64,000 nucleotides of DNA from Hydrogenovibrio sp965140365 (lineage in GTDB: Bacteria; Pseudomonadota; Gammaproteobacteria; Thiomicrospirales; Thiomicrospiraceae). How positions within the stretch are numbered: position 1 is the first letter of the stretch; the number at the start of each line of letters is the position of its first letter. Shown in pieces: positions 54,384 through 62,468 of the stretch. The DNA lies in NCBI GenBank assembly GCA_965140365.1, contig OZ223196.1; one strand, written 5' to 3'. The notes beneath the pieces were generated by a model that saw nothing but the letters and a program-made list of their open reading frames with translations, searched no databases and was not told where the DNA came from. Position numbers and translations under genes: made by a program.

Positions 54384-55835
54384 ATGGAACTGCCGTTTGC
54401 CTTTGCCCGAAAAAATGGTTTGGTGTTGGTGCGTCAGCCGGATGAACAGTATGTGCTGTTTCATATAGACACAACGCCATTAGATGCCCTGCTGGAAGTC
54501 AAACGTCTGCTCGGAGCCGAGGGTTGCCGTCTAAAATCGGTTTCCGAAACCGAGTTGGAAAAAGAACTGCAACGGCGTTATACCGGTTCGGAAAGCACGT
54601 CAATCGATAATGTTGATGATTTTGAGCTAGACGATTTGGAACTGGTGGCGGCCCAAGCCAGCGAGGCCGAAGATTTATTGGACAGTTCCGACGATGCGCC
54701 GATTATCCGCTTGTTGAACGCCATTCTGGCCGAGGCGATTCGTTCCAACGCTTCCGATATCCACATTGAACCGTTTGAAAACCAACTTCGTATCCGCTTT
54801 CGCATCGACGGCCAGTTGAAAACCGTGCTGACCCCGAAAAAAGCCTTGTCGGAAATGTTGGCGTCGCGGATCAAGGTCATGGCGCGTTTGGATATCGCTG
54901 AAAAGCGCTTGCCGCAGGATGGGCGCATCGCCACGAAACTTGGTGGTCGCGCCGTGGATTTGCGGGTGTCGACCATCCCATCCAGTTTTGGTGAACGAGT
55001 GGTCATGCGTTTGTTGGACAAAAGTGCTGGGCGCCTTAATTTGGTGGATTTGGGCTTACCGGATACTCAGCTGCAAACACTCAAGCAGCTTTTAAATAAA
55101 CCGCACGGTATTTTATTGGTAACCGGGCCGACGGGTTCAGGGAAAACCACCACGCTGTATGCCAGCCTGAGTCGCTTGAATGACAACCAACGGAACATCA
55201 TGACGATTGAAGACCCGGTGGAATATAACATTGAAGGCATTAACCAAACGCAGGTGAATACAAAAGCCGATATGACCTTTGCAAAAGGTCTGCGCGCCAT
55301 CCTGCGACAAGACCCGGATGTGGTGATGATTGGGGAAATCCGCGACATCGAAACCGCGCAGATTGCAGTGCAATCTTCTTTAACGGGGCACTTAGTGCTT
55401 TCCACCTTGCACACCAATACCGCCATCGGTGCGATTACCCGTTTACGCGATATGGGCGTCGAACCCTTTTTGCTGGCTTCCAGCCTGTTGGGCGTGATGG
55501 CGCAACGCCTGGTGCGCCGTTTGTGTCCGCATTGTAAAACCGAACATCCGGCGGACGAAGCCGAATGTGAGTTGCTTGGCGTTTCCGAGGCCACGTTGTT
55601 TCAGGCCGAAGGCTGTGAACACTGCCGACAAACCGGCTATCAAGGTCGTATCGGGATTTATGAGCTGATTGCGATTGACGACGCTTTGCGGCAAATGATT
55701 CACAGCGACGCGTCCGAGATTGAAATGGATCGCTATGCGCACCAAAAAATGCCGTCCATTCATCAAAGCGGCATTCAACTGGTGTTGAATGGCGAGACCA
55801 GTTTGGAAGAAGTGTTACGGGTTACGCAGCAATAA
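54384..55835 (+). CDS. gspE: Type II secretion ATPase GspE
   Basis: 483 residues. Hexameric cytoplasmic ATPase that drives pseudopilus assembly. Walker A GPTGSGKTTTLYA, Asp box EDPVEYNIEGINQTQVN, Walker B VVMIGEIRDIETA, and the zinc-binding CxxC...CxxC (CPHC and CEHC) domain are present. Starts one base after the gspD stop. Confidence 0.97.
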   Translation: MELPFAFARKNGLVLVRQPDEQYVLFHIDTTPLDALLEVKRLLGAEGCRLKSVSETELEKELQRRYTGSESTSIDNVDDFELDDLELVAAQASEAEDLLDSSDDAPIIRLLNAILAEAIRSNASDIHIEPFENQLRIRFRIDGQLKTVLTPKKALSEMLASRIKVMARLDIAEKRLPQDGRIATKLGGRAVDLRVSTIPSSFGERVVMRLLDKSAGRLNLVDLGLPDTQLQTLKQLLNKPHGILLVTGPTGSGKTTTLYASLSRLNDNQRNIMTIEDPVEYNIEGINQTQVNTKADMTFAKGLRAILRQDPDVVMIGEIRDIETAQIAVQSSLTGHLVLSTLHTNTAIGAITRLRDMGVEPFLLASSLLGVMAQRLVRRLCPHCKTEHPADEAECELLGVSEATLFQAEGCEHCRQTGYQGRIGIYELIAIDDALRQMIHSDASEIEMDRYAHQKMPSIHQSGIQLVLNGETSLEEVLRVTQQ

Positions 55836-55838
55836 TTT

Positions 55839-57059
55839 ATGGCAACGTTTGAATATAAAGCGCTGACGGCAGACGGAAAAACGCGCAAAGGCAGTTTGGA
55901 CGGCGATTCACCGCGTCATGTTCGGCAGTTGCTGCGTGATCAAAGTTTGACGCCGTTGGATGTGAAGTCCGTCGACCAAAAGCGGAAAACGACGGGCGGT
56001 GCCACATCAGGGCTGTTTACACCGGTGATTCGCACCGGCGATTTGGCGTTGCTGACCAGTCAGTTGCATACCTTATTGAAAGCCGGGATGCCGTTGGCAC
56101 AAGCAATTAAAGCGGTATCCATGCAGGCAGAAACCCGAACGGTGCGCCGTTTTTTATCCGCCTTGCATGCCAAAGTTATTGAAGGGCATTCGTTTGCTCA
56201 AGCCCTGGCATTGAGCCATTACCGGGTGAATGAAGAGTACATTGCCACGGTGCGGGCCGGGGAAGAAAGCGGGCATTTGGAACAGGTGTTGGCTCGGTTG
56301 GCTGAATCGATTCGGCAGCAGGAAAAGATTCGCAAGAAAATCCAAACCGCGATGATTTATCCCGCCATTATGGTGGTGATGTCGGTGCTGATTGTGTTGT
56401 TCCTGATGATTTACGTGGTACCGAAAGTGGTGACGGTTTTTGACAATATGGAACAGGCTTTACCGCCCTTGACCCAAGGGATGCTGACGGTCAGCGAGTT
56501 TTTGCAATTGCATTGGCTGGCGTTGTTGTTTGCAGTGATTCTGCTGTTCGTGGGATATCGTTTTTTGATGAAACAGCTGACTTGGCGGCGGCGACGAGAT
56601 CGGTTCTGGTTACGGTTGCCGATGCTGCGTAAGTTCTTGATTTACGCTTCCAGCGCACGTTGGGCGCGAACGCTTGGCGTATTGCTGGCCAGTGGTGTCA
56701 CTGCGACGGATGCGTTGCGTATTTCGTCCGAGGTCATGACGTTGTTGCCGCTGAAAGAGAAGGTATTGAAGATGGTGGAGCAAGTCCGTGAAGGGAAAAC
56801 CTTGCAGGATGCCATGACGGAAGCGGCTTTTTTCCCGCCCTTGTTGCTGAACCTGGTGCAGACGGGGGAAGGCAGTGGTCAGCTCGATACCATGCTGTTG
56901 GAAGGTGCCGACCATTATGAATCGGAAGTCGAAAACGCTGCCGCCACCTTGGTGAGTTTGGTTGAGCCTTTGATGATCTTGATTATGGGCGGCGTGGTGT
57001 TGACCATCGTATTGGCCATTATGTTACCGATTTTCGAAATGAACCAAATGGTGGGGTAA
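55839..57059 (+). CDS. gspF: Type II secretion inner-membrane platform protein GspF
   Basis: 406 residues with two homologous T2SF domains and three hydrophobic segments (about 168-190, 220-240, 375-395). ATFEYKALTADGKTRKGSLDGDS is the family start. It anchors GspE and GspL at the inner membrane. Confidence 0.97.
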   Translation: MATFEYKALTADGKTRKGSLDGDSPRHVRQLLRDQSLTPLDVKSVDQKRKTTGGATSGLFTPVIRTGDLALLTSQLHTLLKAGMPLAQAIKAVSMQAETRTVRRFLSALHAKVIEGHSFAQALALSHYRVNEEYIATVRAGEESGHLEQVLARLAESIRQQEKIRKKIQTAMIYPAIMVVMSVLIVLFLMIYVVPKVVTVFDNMEQALPPLTQGMLTVSEFLQLHWLALLFAVILLFVGYRFLMKQLTWRRRRDRFWLRLPMLRKFLIYASSARWARTLGVLLASGVTATDALRISSEVMTLLPLKEKVLKMVEQVREGKTLQDAMTEAAFFPPLLLNLVQTGEGSGQLDTMLLEGADHYESEVENAAATLVSLVEPLMILIMGGVVLTIVLAIMLPIFEMNQMVG

Positions 57060-57106
57060 GTTTTAAACCTCACAAAATGTTAAATTGAATAGATGAAGAG
57101 GCTGAA

Positions 57107-57553
57107 ATGAAAGCACAAAATATGACGATGAAACGCCGTAAACAACAAGGGTTTACCTTGATTGAATTGATGGTGGTCGTGGTGATTCTGGCGATTTTGG
57201 CGGCGATTGCCGTTCCGAAGCTGATGGATCGTCCTGATGAAGCGCGCCTGGTGAAAGCCAAGCAGGACATCGGGGCCATTTCGTCGGCGTTGCAGTTGTA
57301 TAAGCTGGACAACTACCGGTACCCAAATACAGACCAGGGCATCGAAGCACTGGTGGTCAAGCCAACCAGCGATCCAGAGCCGAAAAACTGGAAACAATAT
57401 CTTCAACAGGTGCCGAAAGATCCTTGGGGCAATGACTACATTTATCTGAGCCCGGGTGAACACGGTGATTTTGACCTTTACACCTTGGGTGCGGATGGCG
57501 AAGACGGCGGAGAAGGTATTGACGCCACGATTGGTAACTGGAATATTCAGTAA
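57107..57553 (+). CDS. gspG: Major pseudopilin GspG
   Basis: 148 residues. Prepilin leader KQQG-FTLIELMVVVVILAILAAIAVP with the Glu5 of the mature helix. Calcium-binding and Trp/Gly-rich C-terminal part DPWGNDYIYLSPGEHGDFDLYTLGADG. It builds the pseudopilus that pushes substrates through GspD. The prepilin peptidase (gspO/pilD) is not in this window. Confidence 0.97.
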   Translation: MKAQNMTMKRRKQQGFTLIELMVVVVILAILAAIAVPKLMDRPDEARLVKAKQDIGAISSALQLYKLDNYRYPNTDQGIEALVVKPTSDPEPKNWKQYLQQVPKDPWGNDYIYLSPGEHGDFDLYTLGADGEDGGEGIDATIGNWNIQ

Positions 57554-57555
57554 GC

Positions 57556-58119
57556 GTGTTGCGGTTTCGGCCTCACTCTTTCGTCGATAATGACCAGGCC
57601 TGGTGGTTTCTGCCAAAAGGCCTCTCTGAAGCTCGCCAGAAATACAGAAAGCGCCAACAGGGCTTTACCTTGATTGAATTGATGGTGGTGGTGGTCATTG
57701 TGGCCATTTTGTTGACGGCGGTGGTGATTTCCATCCAGCCGAGCGAGTCATCCAAAGTGCGGCAGCAAATCGGGGCCGTGAAAGGTTGGATGCAATCGGT
57801 ATGTGACCGCGCCGCTTTCGATCAGCGCATTTATGTCATGATGCCGACGCAGACGGGCATGACGTTTGCCAGGCAAGTGAAACAGGAATGGTTAACACCA
57901 CCCAAGGCGCGGGAGTTGACTTGGCTGGATGGTTTGACGGTGGATTGGCAGATTAATGAGACTTCGCCATTACAACAAAGTCTGCCTAAACCGGGCTGGT
58001 TGTGCTGGCCCAGTGGTGAAATGCTTGGCGGTGAATTGCAGTTTACACTGGGAAAGACCCAGCGGATACTGCGCTGGAACGCCATTGGACAGTTTGAGGA
58101 ATCGGGCCGTCATGAGTGA
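57556..58119 (+). CDS. gspH: Minor pseudopilin GspH with unusually long leader
   Basis: 187 residues. The prepilin cleavage motif QQG-FTLIELMVVVVIVAILL lies at residues 35-37 onward, so the leader is about 36 residues, against some 6-10 in most pseudopilins. The only starts are GTG 57556 and TTG 57559; no ATG precedes the motif. The leader contains the CCAGGCCTGG palindrome (57594). Two Cys appear in the C-terminal domain. The long leader may be genuine or may mark a mis-set frame. Confidence 0.85.
   Translation: MLRFRPHSFVDNDQAWWFLPKGLSEARQKYRKRQQGFTLIELMVVVVIVAILLTAVVISIQPSESSKVRQQIGAVKGWMQSVCDRAAFDQRIYVMMPTQTGMTFARQVKQEWLTPPKARELTWLDGLTVDWQINETSPLQQSLPKPGWLCWPSGEMLGGELQFTLGKTQRILRWNAIGQFEESGRHE
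57594..57603. repeat. CCAGGCCTGG palindrome in the gspH leader
   Basis: Exact copy 40 bases after the gspG stop, read as Asp-Gln-Ala-Trp-Trp. Confidence 0.95.
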
Positions 58120-58495
58120 TAAAAACACCTCTTCAGTTCGCCGGGCAGAACGGGGTTTTACCTTGATTGAAGTCATGGTTGCGCTGGTGATTGCGGCCTT
58201 GGCCTTAACGGCTTTAACGCGCGGGTTGGGGCAGTATGTGTTTCAACAAGGCCAATTGCAGGAACGGGTAATTGCCACTTGGGTGGCGGAAAATCGTTTA
58301 TTGGAATTGCAACGTTTGCCGGGTGCCCAAATGGAAACCCGGGCACAGGAAACGGCACTGAGCCAAGAATGGCAAACCGAGTTCACCACTTCCGATACTT
58401 TGATTGAAGGTATTCAAAAGGTGGAAGTGGCGGTGACCGCACCGGCCGAAAAGCAGCCGACGGTGAGGCTGTATTCGATTTTGGGAGGCGGTTAA
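58112..58495 (+). CDS. gspI: Minor pseudopilin GspI
   Basis: 127 residues from the ATG at 58112, overlapping the gspH end by eight bases. Leader ending RAERG-FTLIEVMVALVIAALALTAL with Glu5. Part of the GspI-J-K tip complex. Confidence 0.94.
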   Translation: MSDKNTSSVRRAERGFTLIEVMVALVIAALALTALTRGLGQYVFQQGQLQERVIATWVAENRLLELQRLPGAQMETRAQETALSQEWQTEFTTSDTLIEGIQKVEVAVTAPAEKQPTVRLYSILGGG

Positions 58496-58496
58496 T

Positions 58497-59126
58497 TTGC
58501 CCTCGGTCGCCAATAAACAAGCCGGTTTTACGTTAATCGAACTGTTGATTGCGGTGGCCATTGCGTCGGTGATTGCCGTGTTATCCTATCAAGCCATCCA
58601 CCAAGGCGTGCTGATTAAAGAAAATACCGATGAATCGGTCGAGCGTTTTGAAGCCGTACAAAGAACGCTTTGGTGGATGGAACAGGATTTCACTCAAATG
58701 GCACCGCGTACGGTTCAAGATGTATTAGGGTCGGCCTTACCGGCGTTTCAATTGAGTTATGATTACGGTGCGGAAATGACGCGTATTGCCGTTTATCCAT
58801 CGCCTTACGGGGTGGCAGGCCTGGTTAGAATCGGTTATGTGCTGGAAGACGGGGTTTTATACCGTCAGGTCTGGCCGGTGATCGATCGGGCACCGGATTC
58901 GGAAGTGGAACGCTTGCCGGTGCTGTCGGATGTGGCTCGTTTTGACGTTCGCGCTTTGAATGCCGATAATCAGTGGCAGGAAATCTGGCCGGAAGCGGAC
59001 CAGCCGTTGACCGATTTACCGAAATTGATCGAAGTGACGTTAACGTTGGAAGATATGGGGCAAATACGCCGTCTGTTTCCCGGTGTGGATGGCTTGCCAG
59101 GGGTTTCTGAGGGCGCTTCTGAATGA
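58497..59126 (+). CDS. gspJ: Minor pseudopilin GspJ
   Basis: 209 residues from a TTG preceded by GGGAGGCGG. Leader KQAG-FTLIELLIAVAIASVIAVL, then the larger beta domain of GspJ (WWMEQDFTQMAPRTVQD). Tip-complex pseudopilin. GCAGGCCTGG at 58815 encodes Val-Ala-Gly-Leu. Confidence 0.93.
   Translation: MPSVANKQAGFTLIELLIAVAIASVIAVLSYQAIHQGVLIKENTDESVERFEAVQRTLWWMEQDFTQMAPRTVQDVLGSALPAFQLSYDYGAEMTRIAVYPSPYGVAGLVRIGYVLEDGVLYRQVWPVIDRAPDSEVERLPVLSDVARFDVRALNADNQWQEIWPEADQPLTDLPKLIEVTLTLEDMGQIRRLFPGVDGLPGVSEGASE
58815..58824 (+). repeat. GCAGGCCTGG variant in gspJ
   Basis: One-base variant read as Ala-Gly-Leu. Confidence 0.9.
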
Positions 59127-60091
59127 CCCGTGGTATCGAACAGACAAGGCCGCAAAAAGGGTTTGCGCTGTTGACGGTGATGATTGTGGTAGCGTTGATT
59201 GCGATAGTCGCATCCGAGCTGATTTACCGGCAAGGGCTGGCAATTCAACGCAGTATGAATATGTTGCATCAAACCCAAGCCGCAGCGGTGACCTGGGGGT
59301 TGGAGTCTTGGATAAAAAAGGGCCTGTTGTTGGATGCGCGCGCGAATCAAACCGACCATCTTCAGGAAGAATGGGCGCAGCCGTTGATGCCGGTGCCTTT
59401 TGAGGGCGGTGACGTGTCCGGGCAATTATTCGATCAGCAAGGGTTGCTGAACTTGAATAATTTGCAGGAGACCGACGAAACATTGCGTAAGAAGTGGCAG
59501 GCCATTTTCGAACGCTACTTCCAGCTCAAAGAACTGGACCCGAGCTTGGCGGCGGTGATTATCGATTGGGTGGATGTGGATAATAACTTGACACAAAACG
59601 GGGCGGAGTCCGATTTTTATCTGTTGAAACAGCCGCCGTATCGAACCGCCAATCAAAAAATGGTGTTGGTGGAGGAGCTGGGTTTGTTAAAAGGTGTCAC
59701 CGCAGAGGTGATCGAGCGGGTGAAACCGGAGTTGGCGGCTTTGCCGTCAGCAACGCCGATCAATATCAATACGGCACCGGCAACGGTTTTACGAGCATTG
59801 GCGGATTGGATGACGGCAGAAATGGCGACGGCTTGGAGCGAGCAACGAAAGACATTGCCAGCGGATGATACCGCGGTTTTTCGGGAATTTTGTGTGGCGC
59901 AGGGCGTTTCGCAAGAGCGGGTAAACGAAGATTTACCCGATGACTTGATTACCGTGCAAACGGATTATTTTTTACTGAAGGGTTTGGCCGATTACGGTGC
60001 TTCGCAATGGCATACGGCGGCCTTGTTTTATCGCAAAGGAACTTCGTACGTGAATTTAGTACAACGTTGGGTGGATGTCGCCGATGACTGA
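59123..60091 (+). CDS. gspK: Minor pseudopilin GspK
   Basis: 322 residues, overlapping gspJ by ATGA. Leader PQKG-FALLTVMIVVALIAIVASEL: mature position 5 is Thr, the family departure from Glu5. Large globular domain follows (INTAPATVLRAL, typical of the SAM-like fold). It caps the pseudopilus. Confidence 0.94.
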   Translation: MTRGIEQTRPQKGFALLTVMIVVALIAIVASELIYRQGLAIQRSMNMLHQTQAAAVTWGLESWIKKGLLLDARANQTDHLQEEWAQPLMPVPFEGGDVSGQLFDQQGLLNLNNLQETDETLRKKWQAIFERYFQLKELDPSLAAVIIDWVDVDNNLTQNGAESDFYLLKQPPYRTANQKMVLVEELGLLKGVTAEVIERVKPELAALPSATPININTAPATVLRALADWMTAEMATAWSEQRKTLPADDTAVFREFCVAQGVSQERVNEDLPDDLITVQTDYFLLKGLADYGASQWHTAALFYRKGTSYVNLVQRWVDVADD

Positions 60092-61187
60092 CGCACGTCA
60101 AGCCACGATGAATCTGGATGGCCAGCTGGAAATGCCGCAAGAGGCGTCTTCGGTGCCATGGGTGTGGGTGCCGACCGAGCAGGTGCTTTTTCTGGATGCT
60201 TTCGTGCCTGGCAAACGAACGGCGGATTGGATGCAGGCGCTACCGTATGTGTTGGAAGAACGTTTGGCGCAATCGGTGGAAACCTTGCATTTTGCCGTTT
60301 TACACCGCGAAAATAGCGGCGAACGGGCCGGTTGGACGCAGGTGGCGGTGGTTGAAAAAGATCGTATGCGTCGCTGGCTGGATGAGCTGGAAGCTCAGGG
60401 CATCCCTAATGCGGAGTTGGTGCCGGATTGTTTTCGCTTGCCCATCCGTGGCGAAACGCTGGATTTAACCCAAAACAGCCAGGCCTGGTTGGTTTGGCAA
60501 GATGAAGACCAACAACGTCGTTTGATCCGAAACGGCGTTTCTTCAGGTCTGGCGGGCGATGCGGTCTGGTTGGAGCAAGTCTGGGAATTGGCCTGCGAGC
60601 AGCAACCCGGTTTGCAACAGGAGATTCTGCCAAGTCTTCCAGAATCGGATTGGACAAACCTTAAATCTTTTAACCTGCGTCAGGGCGAATTTCGCGCGGC
60701 GAGCGACAACGGGCGTGTCTGGCAAACCTGGAAATGGCCGATGATATTGCTGGTGGCGATTTTCGCCGTTTTGATGATCGACACTGTGCTGAAAACGCAG
60801 CGTTTGAATTCGCAAGCGACAGCCTATGAGCATCAAACGCTGGCGCTGTTCAAACAGCTTTTTCCCGATGTTAAGCGTGTGGTGAATATTCGGGCGCAAA
60901 CCAAGGTGCGCTTGAATCGTGCGGCCGATGAAGCGGATACTTCGGACTTTACGGTGATGTTACGCACGGTCGAATCCAAGGTGAAACCGCTACTCGATAA
61001 ACAAGCCATGCGTTTGCAAGAATTGCGCTGGCAAAATCGTCAATTGAGATTAACCGTGTCGGCCAAGCAATCGGGCACTTTGCAGCAATTAGCGGACGCT
61101 TTGAATCAACGCTTTGAGGCCGAGTTTAAACTGTCGCACGCCGCTCCGAATCAAACCGAAGGAGTCATTTATGTTCGCGCGCGTTAA
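60084..61187 (+). CDS. gspL: Type II secretion protein GspL
   Basis: 367 residues from the ATG at 60084, favoured because GGTGG lies nine bases upstream; the ATG at 60075 is an alternative. Actin-like cytoplasmic domain that binds GspE (about 20-215), one membrane helix WPMILLVAIFAVLMIDTVL, then a periplasmic ferredoxin-like domain. Overlaps gspK by eight bases. CCAGGCCTGG at 60479 encodes Ser-Gln-Ala-Trp. Confidence 0.92.
   Translation: MTDARQATMNLDGQLEMPQEASSVPWVWVPTEQVLFLDAFVPGKRTADWMQALPYVLEERLAQSVETLHFAVLHRENSGERAGWTQVAVVEKDRMRRWLDELEAQGIPNAELVPDCFRLPIRGETLDLTQNSQAWLVWQDEDQQRRLIRNGVSSGLAGDAVWLEQVWELACEQQPGLQQEILPSLPESDWTNLKSFNLRQGEFRAASDNGRVWQTWKWPMILLVAIFAVLMIDTVLKTQRLNSQATAYEHQTLALFKQLFPDVKRVVNIRAQTKVRLNRAADEADTSDFTVMLRTVESKVKPLLDKQAMRLQELRWQNRQLRLTVSAKQSGTLQQLADALNQRFEAEFKLSHAAPNQTEGVIYVRAR
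60479..60488. repeat. CCAGGCCTGG palindrome in gspL
   Basis: Exact copy read as Gln-Ala-Trp. Confidence 0.95.
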
Positions 61188-61707
61188 TCAGTGGTGGTTG
61201 GATCATCTACCCGCGGGTTGGTTGCAGGCCTGGCGAAATTTGTCGGAACGGGACCGAAAATCCATTCAATGGTTGGGCGTGGTTGTCGGTTTGGCTTTCA
61301 TTTATTTTTTGGTTTGGTCGCCGGTATCGGGGGCATTGGACAAAGCGCAAAATCGTTTGGACCGTGCGCAATCGGAGTGGCAGTGGCTGAATGCCCAATT
61401 GCCGAAACTGGAAAATCAGCCGGCTTCTCCGGCGATGGTATTGCTGGATTCGCAGTCGCGTTTGACGGCTTATGTGCAACAGAAATTACGCGCCCATCAG
61501 ATCTTTTCACAGCTATCGGAAATCGCGCCGGTCAATAAACGCAATCGCGCCGGTATCGAGGTGCGGTTCAATTCGGTCAAAGCGCCGCATTTTTTCACCT
61601 GGTTGTCGGAGATGGAACAAGAAGGCGTGTTGGTTAATACACTCGACGTGAAGCCTTTGAAACCGGGGTTGATTCAAGCCAAGGCCGGGTTTGAGGTGGG
61701 GCCGTGA
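61171..61707 (+). CDS. gspM: Type II secretion protein GspM
   Basis: 178 residues from the ATG at 61171 after GGAG, overlapping gspL. A short cytoplasmic start, one helix (SIQWLGVVVGLAFIYFLVW), then a periplasmic domain. Binds GspL. GCAGGCCTGG at 61224 encodes Leu-Gln-Ala-Trp. Confidence 0.88.
   Translation: MFARVNQWWLDHLPAGWLQAWRNLSERDRKSIQWLGVVVGLAFIYFLVWSPVSGALDKAQNRLDRAQSEWQWLNAQLPKLENQPASPAMVLLDSQSRLTAYVQQKLRAHQIFSQLSEIAPVNKRNRAGIEVRFNSVKAPHFFTWLSEMEQEGVLVNTLDVKPLKPGLIQAKAGFEVGP
61224..61233 (+). repeat. GCAGGCCTGG variant in gspM
   Basis: One-base variant read as Gln-Ala-Trp. Confidence 0.9.
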
Positions 61708-62468
61708 AACGTATTTTGCCAATCAGCGTTTTTAGTGTGATATTGCTACTGTCTTTTTTCTGGCATTTGCCCGCCGGTTGGGTGTGGCAGCAAATTCACG
61801 CCTCACGGGTTTTGCCGCCAAATCTTAAGGTGACGGACCTGGACGGCGTTTGGTGGCAAGGCTCTGCGCGAGTGGGTTGGCGGCAGGGCAATGAGGCTTT
61901 GGCACTTGGAAACTGGCGGTGGGCCTGGCGACCGTCGGCTTTATTTTCCGGCCAGGTCGGTTTGGATGTGGTTTGGACACCGGTGAAACAGTCGGTTTCC
62001 GCCACGGTTTTTTGGGATGGTAAGCAATTGGCTTTGGAGGCTTTATCGGGCCGTCTAGGCGTTGCGGATTTTTCCGGCGTGGTACCGAAAGTGGGTCCGT
62101 TATTGATGGATGCCGGCGGTGAGATTGTTTTGAATAACGTGGCGGCGGAAATCACTCTAAACCGCCAGGCCTGGCCAAAAGCGATCAACGGGGATGTTGT
62201 CATCCGAAATTTGCAATTGTTGGGGGCCAAGGTGCCGTCATTAAAGGTTCATCCTTCCATGGCGCAAAAACAGCTACGCTTTGATTTAACAGGCGATGGT
62301 GATGGCTGGCAGCTTTCCGGGCAAACGGAAGTGAACCCGAACCACACCTATCGCTCGCAATTGAAAATAGAAGCGGAGTCGGCAGAGCGTATGCCGGATT
62401 GGGTGAGTATGGTGTTACCGGTGAAAAGTCCGGTACTGGCGGAGTCGGATCAAACGGGGCGTTGGTAA
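61704..62468 (+). CDS. gspN: Type II secretion protein GspN
   Basis: 254 residues, overlapping gspM by four bases. N-terminal helix (SVFSVILLLSFFWHLPAGWVW), then repeated beta strands (LPPNLKVTDLDGVWWQGSARVGW), the GspN pattern. Accessory inner-membrane or periplasmic part whose role is unclear. CCAGGCCTGG at 62165 encodes Arg-Gln-Ala-Trp. The following gene starts within its stop (TAATG). Confidence 0.88.
   Translation: MKRILPISVFSVILLLSFFWHLPAGWVWQQIHASRVLPPNLKVTDLDGVWWQGSARVGWRQGNEALALGNWRWAWRPSALFSGQVGLDVVWTPVKQSVSATVFWDGKQLALEALSGRLGVADFSGVVPKVGPLLMDAGGEIVLNNVAAEITLNRQAWPKAINGDVVIRNLQLLGAKVPSLKVHPSMAQKQLRFDLTGDGDGWQLSGQTEVNPNHTYRSQLKIEAESAERMPDWVSMVLPVKSPVLAESDQTGRW
62165..62174. repeat. 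CCAGGCCTGG palindrome in gspN
   Basis: Exact copy; symmetry extends to GCCAGGCCTGGC. Read as Gln-Ala-Trp. Confidence 0.95.

Noticed and set aside
1511..62174. Decamer copies as insertion-sequence ends or CRISPR repeats
   Set aside because: Spacing is irregular (hundreds to thousands of bases), copies sit inside intact genes in frame, and there are no spacers, direct duplications or transposase genes.
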